From assembly GCA_014649575.1 (NCBI GenBank), contig BMTH01000001.1, forward strand, positions 62,001 through 126,000: a stretch of DNA of 64,000 nt, given 5' to 3'. This document shows, one piece after another, positions 6,346-14,329 of the stretch. The first letter of the stretch is position 1. Each line of letters opens with the position of its first letter. Source of the DNA: Streptomyces griseoincarnatus (GTDB lineage: Bacteria; Actinomycetota; Actinomycetes; Streptomycetales; Streptomycetaceae). The position numbers were made by a program, and so were the translations under genes. A model generated the notes under the pieces. It worked only from the letters and a program-made list of their open reading frames with translations, searched no databases and was not told the origin of the DNA.

Positions 6346-8991
6346 ATGTTCGACTCCGGCCTCAACGAGCAGCGGGACGCCCTCGCCACCGTGCCGGGCG
6401 ACGGACCGGCCGGCCCGGCCGGCCCGGTCAGCAGTTACGACGCCCTGCCGATACCGCCGGCGCACCTGCGGGAGTGGCGGGACGCCACCCTGGGCCGGAT
6501 CCGCGGGCTGCCGCGCCGCCGGGTCCTGGAGATCGGCGCCGGCACCGGGACGCTGCTGCCCCGCCTCGCCCGCGACGCGGAGGTCGGGGAGTACTCCGCC
6601 ACCGGCTCCGCCGCCGCCGTCGCCGCGCTCACCGCGCGGGTGGAGGCCGACCCGGTCCTGCGGGAGAAGGTGCGGCTGGAGTGCCGCGGCGCCGAGGACA
6701 CCCACGGGCTGCCCGCCGGGCACTTCGACACGATCGTCGTCGACTCGGTGGTCCCGTCCTTCCCCGGCCTCGCCCACCTGCGCACCGTCGTCGAGCGCCT
6801 GCTGCCGCTGCTCGCCCCGGGCGGCTCGCTGTTCCTGGGCGGCCTGCGCAACCTCGACCTCGCCCACTGCTTCAGGACCGGCACCGCGCTGGCCCGGCCG
6901 GGCGCCGCCCGGGGCGACCGGGAGGCGCTGTGCCGCCGCATCGACCGCGAGGTCGCCCAGGAGCGGGAACTGCTGCTCTCCCCCGCCCTGTTCGACGCCC
7001 TCGCCCGGGACCTGCCCGCGGTGCGCGCGGTGGACGTACGCGTCCAGCGCGGCGTCCAGCACAACGAGCTGACCCGCTACCGCTACGACGCGGTCCTGAG
7101 CACCGCCGAACCCGCCGCCGACCTCACCGCCGCGCCCCGCGCCCGCTGGGGCGAGGAGATCACCACCGCCGCCACGCTGGCCGGCCACCTGCGTGCCCGG
7201 CGCCCCGCCGTGCTGCGCCTGGCCGCCTTGCCCAACCGGCGGGTGCACGACGAGTACGCGGCCATGCAGTCCCTGTTCCACCCCCTGGAGAGCATCGACC
7301 TGGCTCCGCAGGACGCCCCCGCCCCCGCCCCGGAGGTGCTGTGCCGGGCCGCCGAGCGCCTCGGCTACCGCGCCCTTCCCACCTGGGGCGAGCGCCCCGA
7401 CCTCCTGGACATCGTCCTGCTCGACCCCGGGCAGGTGCCCGCGGGCCCCCTCACCGGTGTGTACGCGGCACCCGTCGTCGAGGCGGCGGGCTGCGCCAAC
7501 ACCCCGGCGACGGACCACCGTCCCGCCGGCCCGGACGCCGGCCCGCCGATGCGGCCGCCGAAGGGCGCGGCCCCCTCCGCCCGGACGGCACCGGCCGCCC
7601 TGCCGTCGCACACGGTCCGCGCCGCCGCCCCCGCGCCGCACGCCCTGTCCGCGCCCACCGCCACCGCCGGCCGCCCGGCCACGCGCGCCCGCCCGGCCAC
7701 GGGGATCTGGGCGGGCGCGGACACGGACGCGCCGCCCCCCGGGGCGAACGTGGCCTCGCTGTTCGCGGCCCAGGTGGCACGGGCACCCGAGACACCCGCC
7801 CTGCCCGGCCTCGCCTACGCCGAACTCGACGCCCGCTCCGACCTGCTGGCGCACGCGCTTCTGGAGCACCGGGCCGGCCCCGGCACCTGTGTGCTCACCG
7901 CGCTGTCCTCGCCGGCCGGGTTCGCGGTGGCCGCGCTGGCCGTGGTGAAGACGGGAGCCGCGCTGCTGCCCGTCGACCCGGCGCTGGACCTCGCCGAGGC
8001 GCCGCACCCCGCGGTGCTGCTCCTCGACGAGACGGCGGACCTGCTGCTGCCCGCCGTGCCCGGCGCGGCCCGGCTGGTCCGCGACGCCGCCGCCGGCCCG
8101 CTGCCGCCGGCCGGGCACTGGCCGGTGACGGACGCCGACCGGCTCCGGCCGCCGTGCCCCGGCGACCCGCTGCTGGTGGTGCCCGGCGAGGACGGCACGG
8201 TCGCGGTGGGCGGCGAGGCCGTCGCCGCGGCTGCCCAGGCGGCGCCGGCGGACACGGCCTGGCTGGTGCGCGGCTACCCGGACGGGGACGCGGCGATCGG
8301 GCTGCTGAGCGCCCTGGTGTGCGGGGCGCGCGTCCACGTCCCGGACGGCTCGGTCTCCCGGGACGTGCCGCACGAGGTGCTGGGCTGGCTGCGCCGGCGG
8401 GGCGCCCGGATGGTGCTGGGCGGCGCCGACGACGTGCTGGGAGCGCTGCTGGCGCTCGCCCGGGCCGAGGGCGCCGGACTGAGCGTCAGCGGCGGCTGGG
8501 CCGAGGGCAGGCTGGTCGTCGAGCAGATGCCCGGCTCCCCGCCCCGGCCCGCCCCCGGCTACCGGGCCTACCTCCTCGATGCCCTGCTGCGTCCGGTCGG
8601 CCCGGGAGAGACCGGGTCCCTGTACATCGCGGGCGCGGGCGTGGCCCAGGGGTACGCCGGGGGGCCCGGGTCCGACGGCGAACGGTTCCTGCCCGACCCG
8701 TTCGGCGGCCCGGGAGGCGGCACCGCCCGCATGTGGCGCACCGGCCGTGCCGCCCGCCTCGACGAGGACGGCAGCCTGCGGGTGCTGGACGCTCCGGCCC
8801 ACGACGACCCGTTCACCGACGAGCACGCCACCTTCGTGGTCCTCGCCGACACCGCCGGCCACCGCGCCCTGTGGCCGGCGACGGCCGCGATCCCCGAGGG
8901 CTGGTACGAGACCCACGGCGAGGACGCCTGCGCCCCCTGCCTCGACCACCTCCACAGCCCTCTCGACGACGACCTCGACGACCTGTTCTAG
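6346..8991 (+). CDS. Methyltransferase - degenerate adenylation - MbtH-like fusion protein
   Basis: 881 residues from an ATG preceded by AAGGAG. Residues ~45-330 resemble the N-methyltransferase domain found inside NRPSs, with the SAM motif VLEIGAGTGTLLPRL and a VDSVVPSFPG block. A Pro/Ala-rich linker follows (~480-570). Residues ~570-810 resemble an adenylation domain but lack core motif A3 (SGTTGxPKG); A7 survives as GSLYIAGAGVAQGY, while A8 reads RTGRAARLDEDG, losing the TGD aspartate. The last ~65 residues are MbtH-like: DPFTDEHATFVVLADTAGH, RALWPATAAIPEGW and a following CLDHL. A stand-alone MbtH chaperone tethered to a dead adenylation scaffold is one reading. Catalysis by the A-like part is unlikely. 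Confidence 0.8.
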   Translation: MFDSGLNEQRDALATVPGDGPAGPAGPVSSYDALPIPPAHLREWRDATLGRIRGLPRRRVLEIGAGTGTLLPRLARDAEVGEYSATGSAAAVAALTARVEADPVLREKVRLECRGAEDTHGLPAGHFDTIVVDSVVPSFPGLAHLRTVVERLLPLLAPGGSLFLGGLRNLDLAHCFRTGTALARPGAARGDREALCRRIDREVAQERELLLSPALFDALARDLPAVRAVDVRVQRGVQHNELTRYRYDAVLSTAEPAADLTAAPRARWGEEITTAATLAGHLRARRPAVLRLAALPNRRVHDEYAAMQSLFHPLESIDLAPQDAPAPAPEVLCRAAERLGYRALPTWGERPDLLDIVLLDPGQVPAGPLTGVYAAPVVEAAGCANTPATDHRPAGPDAGPPMRPPKGAAPSARTAPAALPSHTVRAAAPAPHALSAPTATAGRPATRARPATGIWAGADTDAPPPGANVASLFAAQVARAPETPALPGLAYAELDARSDLLAHALLEHRAGPGTCVLTALSSPAGFAVAALAVVKTGAALLPVDPALDLAEAPHPAVLLLDETADLLLPAVPGAARLVRDAAAGPLPPAGHWPVTDADRLRPPCPGDPLLVVPGEDGTVAVGGEAVAAAAQAAPADTAWLVRGYPDGDAAIGLLSALVCGARVHVPDGSVSRDVPHEVLGWLRRRGARMVLGGADDVLGALLALARAEGAGLSVSGGWAEGRLVVEQMPGSPPRPAPGYRAYLLDALLRPVGPGETGSLYIAGAGVAQGYAGGPGSDGERFLPDPFGGPGGGTARMWRTGRAARLDEDGSLRVLDAPAHDDPFTDEHATFVVLADTAGHRALWPATAAIPEGWYETHGEDACAPCLDHLHSPLDDDLDDLF

Positions 8992-9504
8992 ACCTCTCCC
9001 CACGCCTGCGCCTCACTGACGACGAGCCCTTCTGGAGGACCCCGTGAAGGTCACCGGCAGCCGCCCCGCGTTCTCGCCCCCGGCCCCGTCCCCCGCGCGC
9101 CGCCCGTGGCCCGCCCGTCCTCGCGCCGGCGGGCGGGCGGCCCGCGGAACCTGGACGGGACGCCGGCCCTCGCGCGCGAACCGCGGCCGGACGTACGCCG
9201 CCGCCGCGGCCGGGCGCGGCGGACGGCGGGCCCTCACGGCGCGCCGGACGGCGGTGTTGTGGGCGGGGCGGCACCCGGCACGGGACGTCGGGCCTCCGGC
9301 GTCCGGCGAGCACCGGCACACGTCGGGTGCGCGGCCGTCCGCCCGCCCTTGCCACGCCGGCCGCGGCTTTGTCCGGACCGCGGACGGCCCGGAGGGCGGC
9401 CCGCACGCGGGCGGGAGAGCGGGCGGGGAGGCAGGCGGGGAGGCAGGCGGGGCCGGCCAGGGGCCGGGTCCGGAGCCGGATGCGGTCCCTGGCCGGCCGG
9501 GTGG
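8992..9504. other. GC-rich intergenic stretch with a doubtful GTG reading frame
   Basis: 513 bases between the fusion gene and the XRE-TPR gene. A GTG at 9044 has an excellent GGAGG 5 bases upstream and opens a basic Arg/Pro/Ala-rich frame, which runs on into the antisense of the regulator. No family is recognised and composition alone does not separate it from GC-rich noncoding DNA; it may be a remnant. Bases ~9415-9450 hold a short GGCGGGGAGGCA repeat. Confidence 0.3.
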
Positions 9505-10743
9505 TCAGGCCCCGGACGCGGCCGTGCCCCGCTGTCCGGTGGACTCGGCCAGGGACTCGGCGAGGATGCGCCAGATGTCGGCGGCCAGGTCGATGTTGGC
9601 GTCGGCCTGGGCCTGTTCGGCCAGGGCGCGCAGGCCCTGGATCCCGTCGGCGTCGCCGGAGCGGATGCGCAACTGGTGGCGCAGGATGTCCAGGCGCATC
9701 CGGTCCCGGTAGGTCATCATGGGCTGCGCCTGGGCGAGTTCGCCGAGCAGGTGGCGGGCGTCGTCGTACCGGGCGGTGAGGAAGGCGAGGTCGGCCTTGA
9801 GCGCGGTCAGCTCCTGGCGCAGGCCGGGCGTCCCGGCGAACGCGAGCGCCGACTCGGCCTGCGTGACGCAGCGTTCGGCGGCCTCGGGGTCCGGGGGCCG
9901 CTTCTGGAGGTGCAGCCGGCCGGTCGCGGTCCGGAGCCTGAGCCACAGCACCAGGTCCTCACCGCTGTCGAACTTCTCCAGCGCCTCCTCCAGACGGGCC
10001 TGCGCGGTGGCGAAGTCGCCCTGCCGGACCAGCACCGCCGCCGCGGTCCACATCGCCTCGGCCCACACCGCGTCCGACCGGCCGGCGACCAGTTCGACCA
10101 GCTCGTCCGCGTGGGCCCGGGCGTCGGGCATCCGGCCCGCCTCGGCCTCCACGGAGACCAGGGCGAGCAGCACCGCCGCACGGTCGTCCGCCTCCAGGCC
10201 GTCGTCCTCCTGCCCGAGACGGTGGGCGGTCGTCGCGGCCTCACGGGCGTCGGTGATCTCGCCGAGCGCGCGCAGGCAACGGGCGTACCGGGTCAGCCCG
10301 CGCACCCGCAGTGCGGTCAGCCCGACCTGGTCGCCGAGCCGTACCAGTTCCTCCAGGTACTCCCGTTCGCCGGTGTGGTCACCCTGGACGCGCCGCTGCC
10401 GGGCCAGAAGCCACAGGGCCTGCCAGCGCAGCACCGGTGTCTCGTGCCCCTCGGCGGCGAGGGCCTCGCGGAGGGTTTCGGTCGCCGTGTCGGAGCCGGT
10501 GGAGGCGGCCAGGGTGAGCGCGTGGGCGAGCGAACCGCCCGCGGGTTCCTCGAAGTCCGCCGCTTGCAGGCCGAGTCGCCCGGCGAGGTAGGCGACGGCG
10601 CGTTCCGTGGGCTGGCGGGCGCCGGACTCCAGCCGGGAGAGGTATCCGGTGGACATGCCGTCACCGGCCAGCGCGGTCTGGGACAGCCCGCGGGCCTGGC
10701 GCAGTTTCCTCAGACGTCGGCCGAAAGCCGGCTGCTGCAGCAT
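9505..10743 (-). CDS. XRE-type HTH regulator with C-terminal TPR repeats (RRNPP-like architecture)
   Basis: 412 residues from the ATG at 10743. Residues ~7-58 form an XRE helix-turn-helix (FGRRLRKLRQARGLSQTAL, then MSTGYLSRLESGARQPT). The remaining ~340 residues are helical repeats of the TPR type, for example ARYARCLRALGEITDAREAA and ALKADLAFLTARYDDARHLL. HTH plus about nine TPR-like pairs in ~410 residues is the layout of peptide-sensing RRNPP regulators such as NprR and PlcR. A GGCAA-N4-TTGCC box lies 103 bases upstream. The neighbouring secreted repeat peptide makes a peptide-ligand role attractive but unproven. Confidence 0.88.
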   Translation of the reverse strand: MLQQPAFGRRLRKLRQARGLSQTALAGDGMSTGYLSRLESGARQPTERAVAYLAGRLGLQAADFEEPAGGSLAHALTLAASTGSDTATETLREALAAEGHETPVLRWQALWLLARQRRVQGDHTGEREYLEELVRLGDQVGLTALRVRGLTRYARCLRALGEITDAREAATTAHRLGQEDDGLEADDRAAVLLALVSVEAEAGRMPDARAHADELVELVAGRSDAVWAEAMWTAAAVLVRQGDFATAQARLEEALEKFDSGEDLVLWLRLRTATGRLHLQKRPPDPEAAERCVTQAESALAFAGTPGLRQELTALKADLAFLTARYDDARHLLGELAQAQPMMTYRDRMRLDILRHQLRIRSGDADGIQGLRALAEQAQADANIDLAADIWRILAESLAESTGQRGTAASGA

Positions 10744-10845
10744 GTGACCATTCCCTGGGGCAGGCGGGTGGGGGGGTGGCCACGAGGCAGAAGGGACGAG
10801 CGCCATCCGAAGCCGCAACGAGCCTAGGGCGACGGGAAACAGCCG

Positions 10846-10859
10846 GGCAATGTTTTGCC
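10846..10859. promoter_or_regulatory. GGCAA-N4-TTGCC box upstream of the XRE-TPR gene
   Basis: GGCAATGTTTTGCC, differing from the 6276 box by one central base. Located 103 bases before the regulator start, consistent with autoregulation. Confidence 0.6.
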
Positions 10860-10899
10860 AGACACCGTGGCATCGTCTCGTGCGGACCTCACGTGTTCC

Positions 10900-10917
10900 T
10901 CGTGCGTTCCTCGAGCG
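10900..10917 (-). promoter_or_regulatory. Putative SARP heptamer repeats
   Basis: On the minus strand TCGAGGA and ACGAGGA are 11 bp apart with 4-base spacers, and a weaker GTGAGGT follows. They lie 160-175 bases upstream of the XRE-TPR start. A near copy of the segment CTCACGTGTTCCTCG recurs at about 13072. Confidence 0.4.
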
Positions 10918-10968
10918 GGCGGTCCGGAACTCGGCGGGCGAGGCGTGCCGGCTTCTGCCCGCCGGGGT

Positions 10969-12285
10969 TCAGGCCGTGCCGTCCGGCGCGGGGGCGGAGA
11001 CCAGCGCCAGGTGCCGCCGCCCGGCCGTACGCCGCGGACGCGGGACGCCTGCCGCCGGGACCGCGCCCGCCCCGGCCGCCGAGCCGGCACACACGGCACG
11101 CAGGCCCGCCGCCGGGGCCGCCACCGCCCCACCGCCCGCCGCCGCAGGAGCGGGCGGTGCCGCCCGGACGGCCGTCGGCACGGCGTGGCGCCCGCGCCCG
11201 CGCCCGGCCAGGGCCTCCCGGAGCGCCTCCGTGAACCGCGCGGCGTCCCACGCCGAGTTGTCGTGGTGGACCGAGACGCGCACCGCGGCGGTGGCTTTGC
11301 GCCCCGGCGAGTACAGCGGGGTCTGCTGCGCGACCGTCTTGCCCACGACGACTCCGCGGGCGGCGAGCGCGCGGCGCAGCGAACCGGCGGGCATCTCGGC
11401 GTGCCGGAAGGTGACGATGCCGCACTGGACCCGCCCGGGGGCGATCAGCTCGGCTCCGGGCGTCTCCTGCACGGCGGTGCGCACCACGGCGGCGAGGCCC
11501 CCGGCGGGGCCGGCGTCCTGCGGCACGGCCAGGGCGGCGTTCAGCGCGACGACGCTCGCGCCCTCCGGCAAAGCCGGGAGCGCCGTGCCGCAGGGGGCCA
11601 GTGCCTGCCGCAGCTCGGGGGCCAGGTAGGCGAACCCGACCGACTCCGGGCCGCGCAGGAACCGCCAGCCGTCCCCGGTGAGCAGCTGGCAGCCGATGCG
11701 TCCCGCGTCCACGGGGAGCTGACCGACGGCGTACGAGGCGTCGACGGCGTAGAGGCACCGGTGCGGGGCGAGGATGCGGCCGATGTCCTCCACCGGGGTG
11801 ACGATGCCGCAGCCGGCCGGGACGTGGGCCACCGACACCAGGGCGACGTCGTCGTCGATGTGCGCCGCCATCCACTCCAGGTCCAGGTCGCCGTCCGGGC
11901 GCAGCGGTACGACCTCCAGCCGGCAGCGGGCGCGGTCGCGCAGGGCGGTCAGGACGGTCAGGTTGGCGACGCCCTCGTAGGGGGTCGTCCAGATGCGGTC
12001 GCCCGGGCCGAGCGCAAGGCGCGGCACCAGGGCGGCGAAGGCGTCGGCCGCGCCGGTGGCCAGGACGGTGTCACCGGCCGGCGTGCCCAGCAGGGCAGCC
12101 AGGCGGGCGTCGAGTTCGGGGCGTACGACGTGATGGACGTGCTCGTCCACCTCGTACGGACCGTGGCGGTCCTCGTGCCGTGTCCACTCGGTGAGTTGCG
12201 CGCGGGCGGCGGCCGGCATCCGGCCCAGGCCGGCGGTGTCCAGGTGGACCCTTCGGCCACGGTCACCGTGAGGCATCGCGTCCAC
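10969..12285 (-). CDS. Class-V aminotransferase-fold protein lacking the PLP lysine
   Basis: 438 residues from a GTG with GGAGG six bases upstream. Residues 1-365 follow the cysteine-desulfurase / isopenicillin-epimerase / EgtE fold: LDTAGLGRMPAAARAQL at the start, TGAADAFAALVPRL, and YAVDASYAVGQLPVD with the pyridine-ring aspartate. At the Schiff-base site family members read x-H/R-K-x-L-x-GP. Here the codons at about 11653-11680 give TGDGWRFLRGPESVGF, so lysine is replaced by arginine. The last ~70 residues are an Ala/Pro/Arg-rich tail. Two GGCAA-type boxes precede it. It may be a non-catalytic binding protein or a repurposed enzyme; the substrate is unknown. Confidence 0.8.
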   Translation of the reverse strand: MDAMPHGDRGRRVHLDTAGLGRMPAAARAQLTEWTRHEDRHGPYEVDEHVHHVVRPELDARLAALLGTPAGDTVLATGAADAFAALVPRLALGPGDRIWTTPYEGVANLTVLTALRDRARCRLEVVPLRPDGDLDLEWMAAHIDDDVALVSVAHVPAGCGIVTPVEDIGRILAPHRCLYAVDASYAVGQLPVDAGRIGCQLLTGDGWRFLRGPESVGFAYLAPELRQALAPCGTALPALPEGASVVALNAALAVPQDAGPAGGLAAVVRTAVQETPGAELIAPGRVQCGIVTFRHAEMPAGSLRRALAARGVVVGKTVAQQTPLYSPGRKATAAVRVSVHHDNSAWDAARFTEALREALAGRGRGRHAVPTAVRAAPPAPAAAGGGAVAAPAAGLRAVCAGSAAGAGAVPAAGVPRPRRTAGRRHLALVSAPAPDGTA

Positions 12286-12315
12286 TTCCGACCTCCCCGA
12301 TCACGGACAACCATT

Positions 12316-12351
12316 GGCAATTGATTGCCTCTTGCTTGGCAATAAGTTGTC
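12316..12351. promoter_or_regulatory. Two GGCAA-type boxes upstream of the PLP-fold gene
   Basis: GGCAATTGATTGCC at 12316-12329 is a perfect dyad. GGCAATAAGTTGTC at 12338-12351 has one mismatch. Their start points are 22 bp apart, two helical turns, and they lie 31-66 bases upstream of the leftward GTG start at 12285. Confidence 0.6.
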
Positions 12352-12635
12352 AGAATTCAGGGCGGGTTGGCAACGCCGGCTCCAGCGGCGCTCCAGTTCC
12401 GGGGGCCGCGGTCGGGGTTCGGCAGGGGCGTTCCCGGGTTCGGTCCCCAGAGTTTTCCTAGCGTTGCCAGGTCATTTCCCGTTCTGCCAGGACTTCACGT
12501 TCTCGCTGGTCAAAGGTTTTTCTCGTGGGCAAGGCAGGCGCCTTCCCCTGAGCCGGGGAATGCCTCCGGTGCCCTGCTCCAGCGTCCGTCAACCGATCTC
12601 CGAGCGATTCCCGAGACCTCCTTGCCAATCTTCTT

Positions 12636-12649
12636 GGCAGAAGGTTGCC
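12636..12649. promoter_or_regulatory. GGCAA-type box upstream of the DIGWP peptide gene
   Basis: GGCAGAAGGTTGCC, one mismatch from the dyad, 37 bases before the peptide ATG and overlapping the expected core promoter. A TTGCC half-site at 12622 precedes it. Confidence 0.55.
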
Positions 12650-12686
12650 AAGCATCGAACGTGAAATTGACACCGAGGAGCCCGCC

Positions 12687-12917
12687 ATGAAGCGCATCGC
12701 CACCGCCGCCGTCACCGTCGCCGCCGCCATCGCCGCCACCGTGCTCTCGGCCGGGGTCGCCGGCGCGAGCGACATCGGCTGGCCGGCCGCCCCGAAGACC
12801 ACCGCCACCACCACGGACGACATCGGCTGGCCCGTCGCCCCGAAGACCACGCCCACCACCACGGACGACATCGGCTGGCCCGTCGCCCCGAAGACCAGCT
12901 TTGAGGGCCTCGCCTGA
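12687..12917 (+). CDS. Secreted peptide precursor with three DIGWP repeats
   Basis: 76 residues from an ATG with GAGGAG six bases upstream. Residues 1-28 are a Sec signal peptide (MKRIATAAVTVAAAIAATVL, ending AGVAGA). Residues 29-76 divide exactly into three 16-residue units beginning DIGWP at residues 29, 45 and 61; units 1 and 2 read DIGWPxAPKTTxTTTD and unit 3 ends differently. No cysteine is present. No family is recognised. The layout is that of a multicopy peptide precursor, and the pentapeptide core is similar in size to Phr-type signals. It is divergent from the PLP-fold gene and close to the XRE-TPR regulator. A structural or surface repeat peptide is the main alternative. Confidence 0.82.
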   Translation: MKRIATAAVTVAAAIAATVLSAGVAGASDIGWPAAPKTTATTTDDIGWPVAPKTTPTTTDDIGWPVAPKTSFEGLA

Positions 12918-13072
12918 GCGCTCGCCGGGCCACCGGGCCACCGGGTCCGCCCACCGATACGCCCCCGCCGGCCACAGGCCGCCTCGGGGGCTTCGGTTGT
13001 TGCCGGACCGGGGGTCCTTTACGGACGCGCCTTCGCACACCCCTGTATCCGCGCTCCGCGTCCGCACGGCTC

Positions 13073-13101
13073 TCACGTGTTCCTCGAGCGCCCCTTTAGC
13101 G
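13073..13101 (+). promoter_or_regulatory. Putative SARP-type repeat upstream of the DDIGWP mini-gene
   Basis: TCACGTG, TCGAGCG and TTTAGCG follow each other at 11-bp intervals with 4-base spacers, 75-100 bases before the start at 13176. Only the middle copy matches the SARP heptamer well. Confidence 0.3.
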
Positions 13102-13175
13102 GATCAGGTCAGGATTTCCAGCGCCATACGCCGCAAGCGCCTGCGCGCTGTCCCGCCCCCGCCCGGGAGTCGTCC

Positions 13176-13286
13176 ATGAAGCATCCGGTTCCTGCACGGC
13201 GTGCTGCCCCCGGGAGCGGATGCGTACCGCGGGGGCCGAACCGGGACGTGCCGTCCGACGACGACATCGGATGGCCCAAGCGCTGA
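13176..13286 (+). CDS. 36-residue mini-protein ending in DDIGWP
   Basis: ATG at 13176 with GGGAG six bases upstream; stop at 13284. The product is basic, has a single cysteine and no signal peptide, and ends PSDDDIGWPKR, repeating the DDIGWP motif of the peptide encoded 260 bases upstream. Sharing a six-residue motif with a neighbouring precursor is unlikely by chance. It could be a second signal variant, an unprocessed decoy, or the remains of a duplicated precursor whose signal region was lost. Small size keeps confidence moderate. Confidence 0.55.
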   Translation: MKHPVPARRAAPGSGCVPRGPNRDVPSDDDIGWPKR

Positions 13287-13530
13287 CGCACGACCGCGCC
13301 GTCCCGCCCGCACGACGGCCTGCCCGGGCTCGCGGGCAAGGGCGTGCCGCGCCGCCGCGCGGCCTCTCCGGCGGCGGGGGCCTCTTCGGTGGCGGGACGC
13401 GCGCCGCTGCGTCGCCCGGCGAGTCGTCAGTGGCCGTCCGGTCGGCTCTGCTGACCCTCTCGCGCGTGCGTCCACGCAGGTGCGGCCGCGGTACGCCGGC
13501 GGCGGCCCGACGGCTGACCGCCGCCCGTCC

Positions 13531-14262
13531 TCAGGCCGCTTCCAGCACCCGCCGGAGCACGGCGTGCACGTCGGCGCGGTGGCGGGCCCACCACAGCGCC
13601 TCCCAGTCGATGCGCGGGCCGGAGAGCCGCAGGTGCGCCATGGCGGCCAGCAGCGCCGGCACCTCGCCGGCCGCGACGGCCGTCTCCGCGTCCTCCCGCG
13701 GGCCGGGCCCGCACGCCAGCACCCGCCTGAAGCCCGCCGCGCGCAGCGCCGACAGGCCCTGAGCGTCACCGTGTCCGGCCACCGGTGCACGAGGGGTACC
13801 ACGGCCGGGGCGGTCATGACGCCCGGTCAGGACGTGCCGCGCGGCCTTCTCCAGGCCCAGGCCCCCCGCCACGTGCGCCGCGGCCACCGTGCCGGAACCG
13901 GCCCCGGCGACCGCGCCGATGCGCATCCCCCAGTCCTGCCACGTCCGGTACAGGGCCACTTGGTAGGCGAACAGCGCGGCCCGGCCGAAGTCCGCTCGGT
14001 CGAGCAGTGCGGCGTCGGCGCCGTGCTCGGGTGCGAAGACCGCCGCCGCCAGGGGCAGCGGCAGGCGCCCGTCGAGCCCTCGGCACCCGGTGTCGAACTG
14101 CGTGCGGAAGACGGGGAACGCCCCGTACAGGGCCCGCACCATGGCGGGCCGCACCCGCCGTCCGGCGCCGAACAGCACCGCCGTCTCGCCCTCCCCCGTC
14201 ACCAGCACCGGTGTACGTGCCGCTGAGGTGTGCGGCCCGTTGCGGCCGCGGCCTGGGGTCAT
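13531..14262 (-). CDS. Degenerate acyltransferase (AT)-like protein
   Basis: 243 residues; PKS acyltransferase domains are ~300. Recognisable parts are TAVLFGAGRRV in place of the FPGQGSQ motif, LYGAFPVFRTQFD, and MRIGAVAGAGSGTVAAAHVA. The nucleophile motif GHSxGE is GAGSGT, so the serine position is glycine. After RHVLTGRH the central ~90 residues are missing and the frame resumes with the AT C terminus, LRLSGPRIDWEALWW. It should not transfer acyl groups. The frame is intact with a GGAGG start, so a scaffold role is possible. It lies 67 bases from SARP-1, read in the same direction. Confidence 0.75.
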   Translation of the reverse strand: MTPGRGRNGPHTSAARTPVLVTGEGETAVLFGAGRRVRPAMVRALYGAFPVFRTQFDTGCRGLDGRLPLPLAAAVFAPEHGADAALLDRADFGRAALFAYQVALYRTWQDWGMRIGAVAGAGSGTVAAAHVAGGLGLEKAARHVLTGRHDRPGRGTPRAPVAGHGDAQGLSALRAAGFRRVLACGPGPREDAETAVAAGEVPALLAAMAHLRLSGPRIDWEALWWARHRADVHAVLRRVLEAA

Positions 14263-14329
14263 CGGGGCGCCTCCTCCCGCGCGTCGGCCGCCGGGCGCCC
14301 CGGCCGCCGTACCTGGCCCACGGGTCCGC

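Larger units (their letters stand above)
12286..12686. other. Divergent promoter region rich in TTGGCAA/TTGCCAA motifs
   Basis: 401 bases between the leftward PLP-fold gene and the rightward DIGWP peptide gene. Besides the complete boxes listed, half-sites occur at 12369-12373 (GGCAA), 12464-12468 (TTGCC) and 12622-12626 (TTGCC). No other gene is evident. Confidence 0.55.

Noticed and set aside
6247..9003. Minus-strand frame of ~900 codons opposite the MT-A-MbtH fusion
   Set aside because: Gly/Val/Arg-rich shadow frame without domains; the plus strand carries three identifiable domains.
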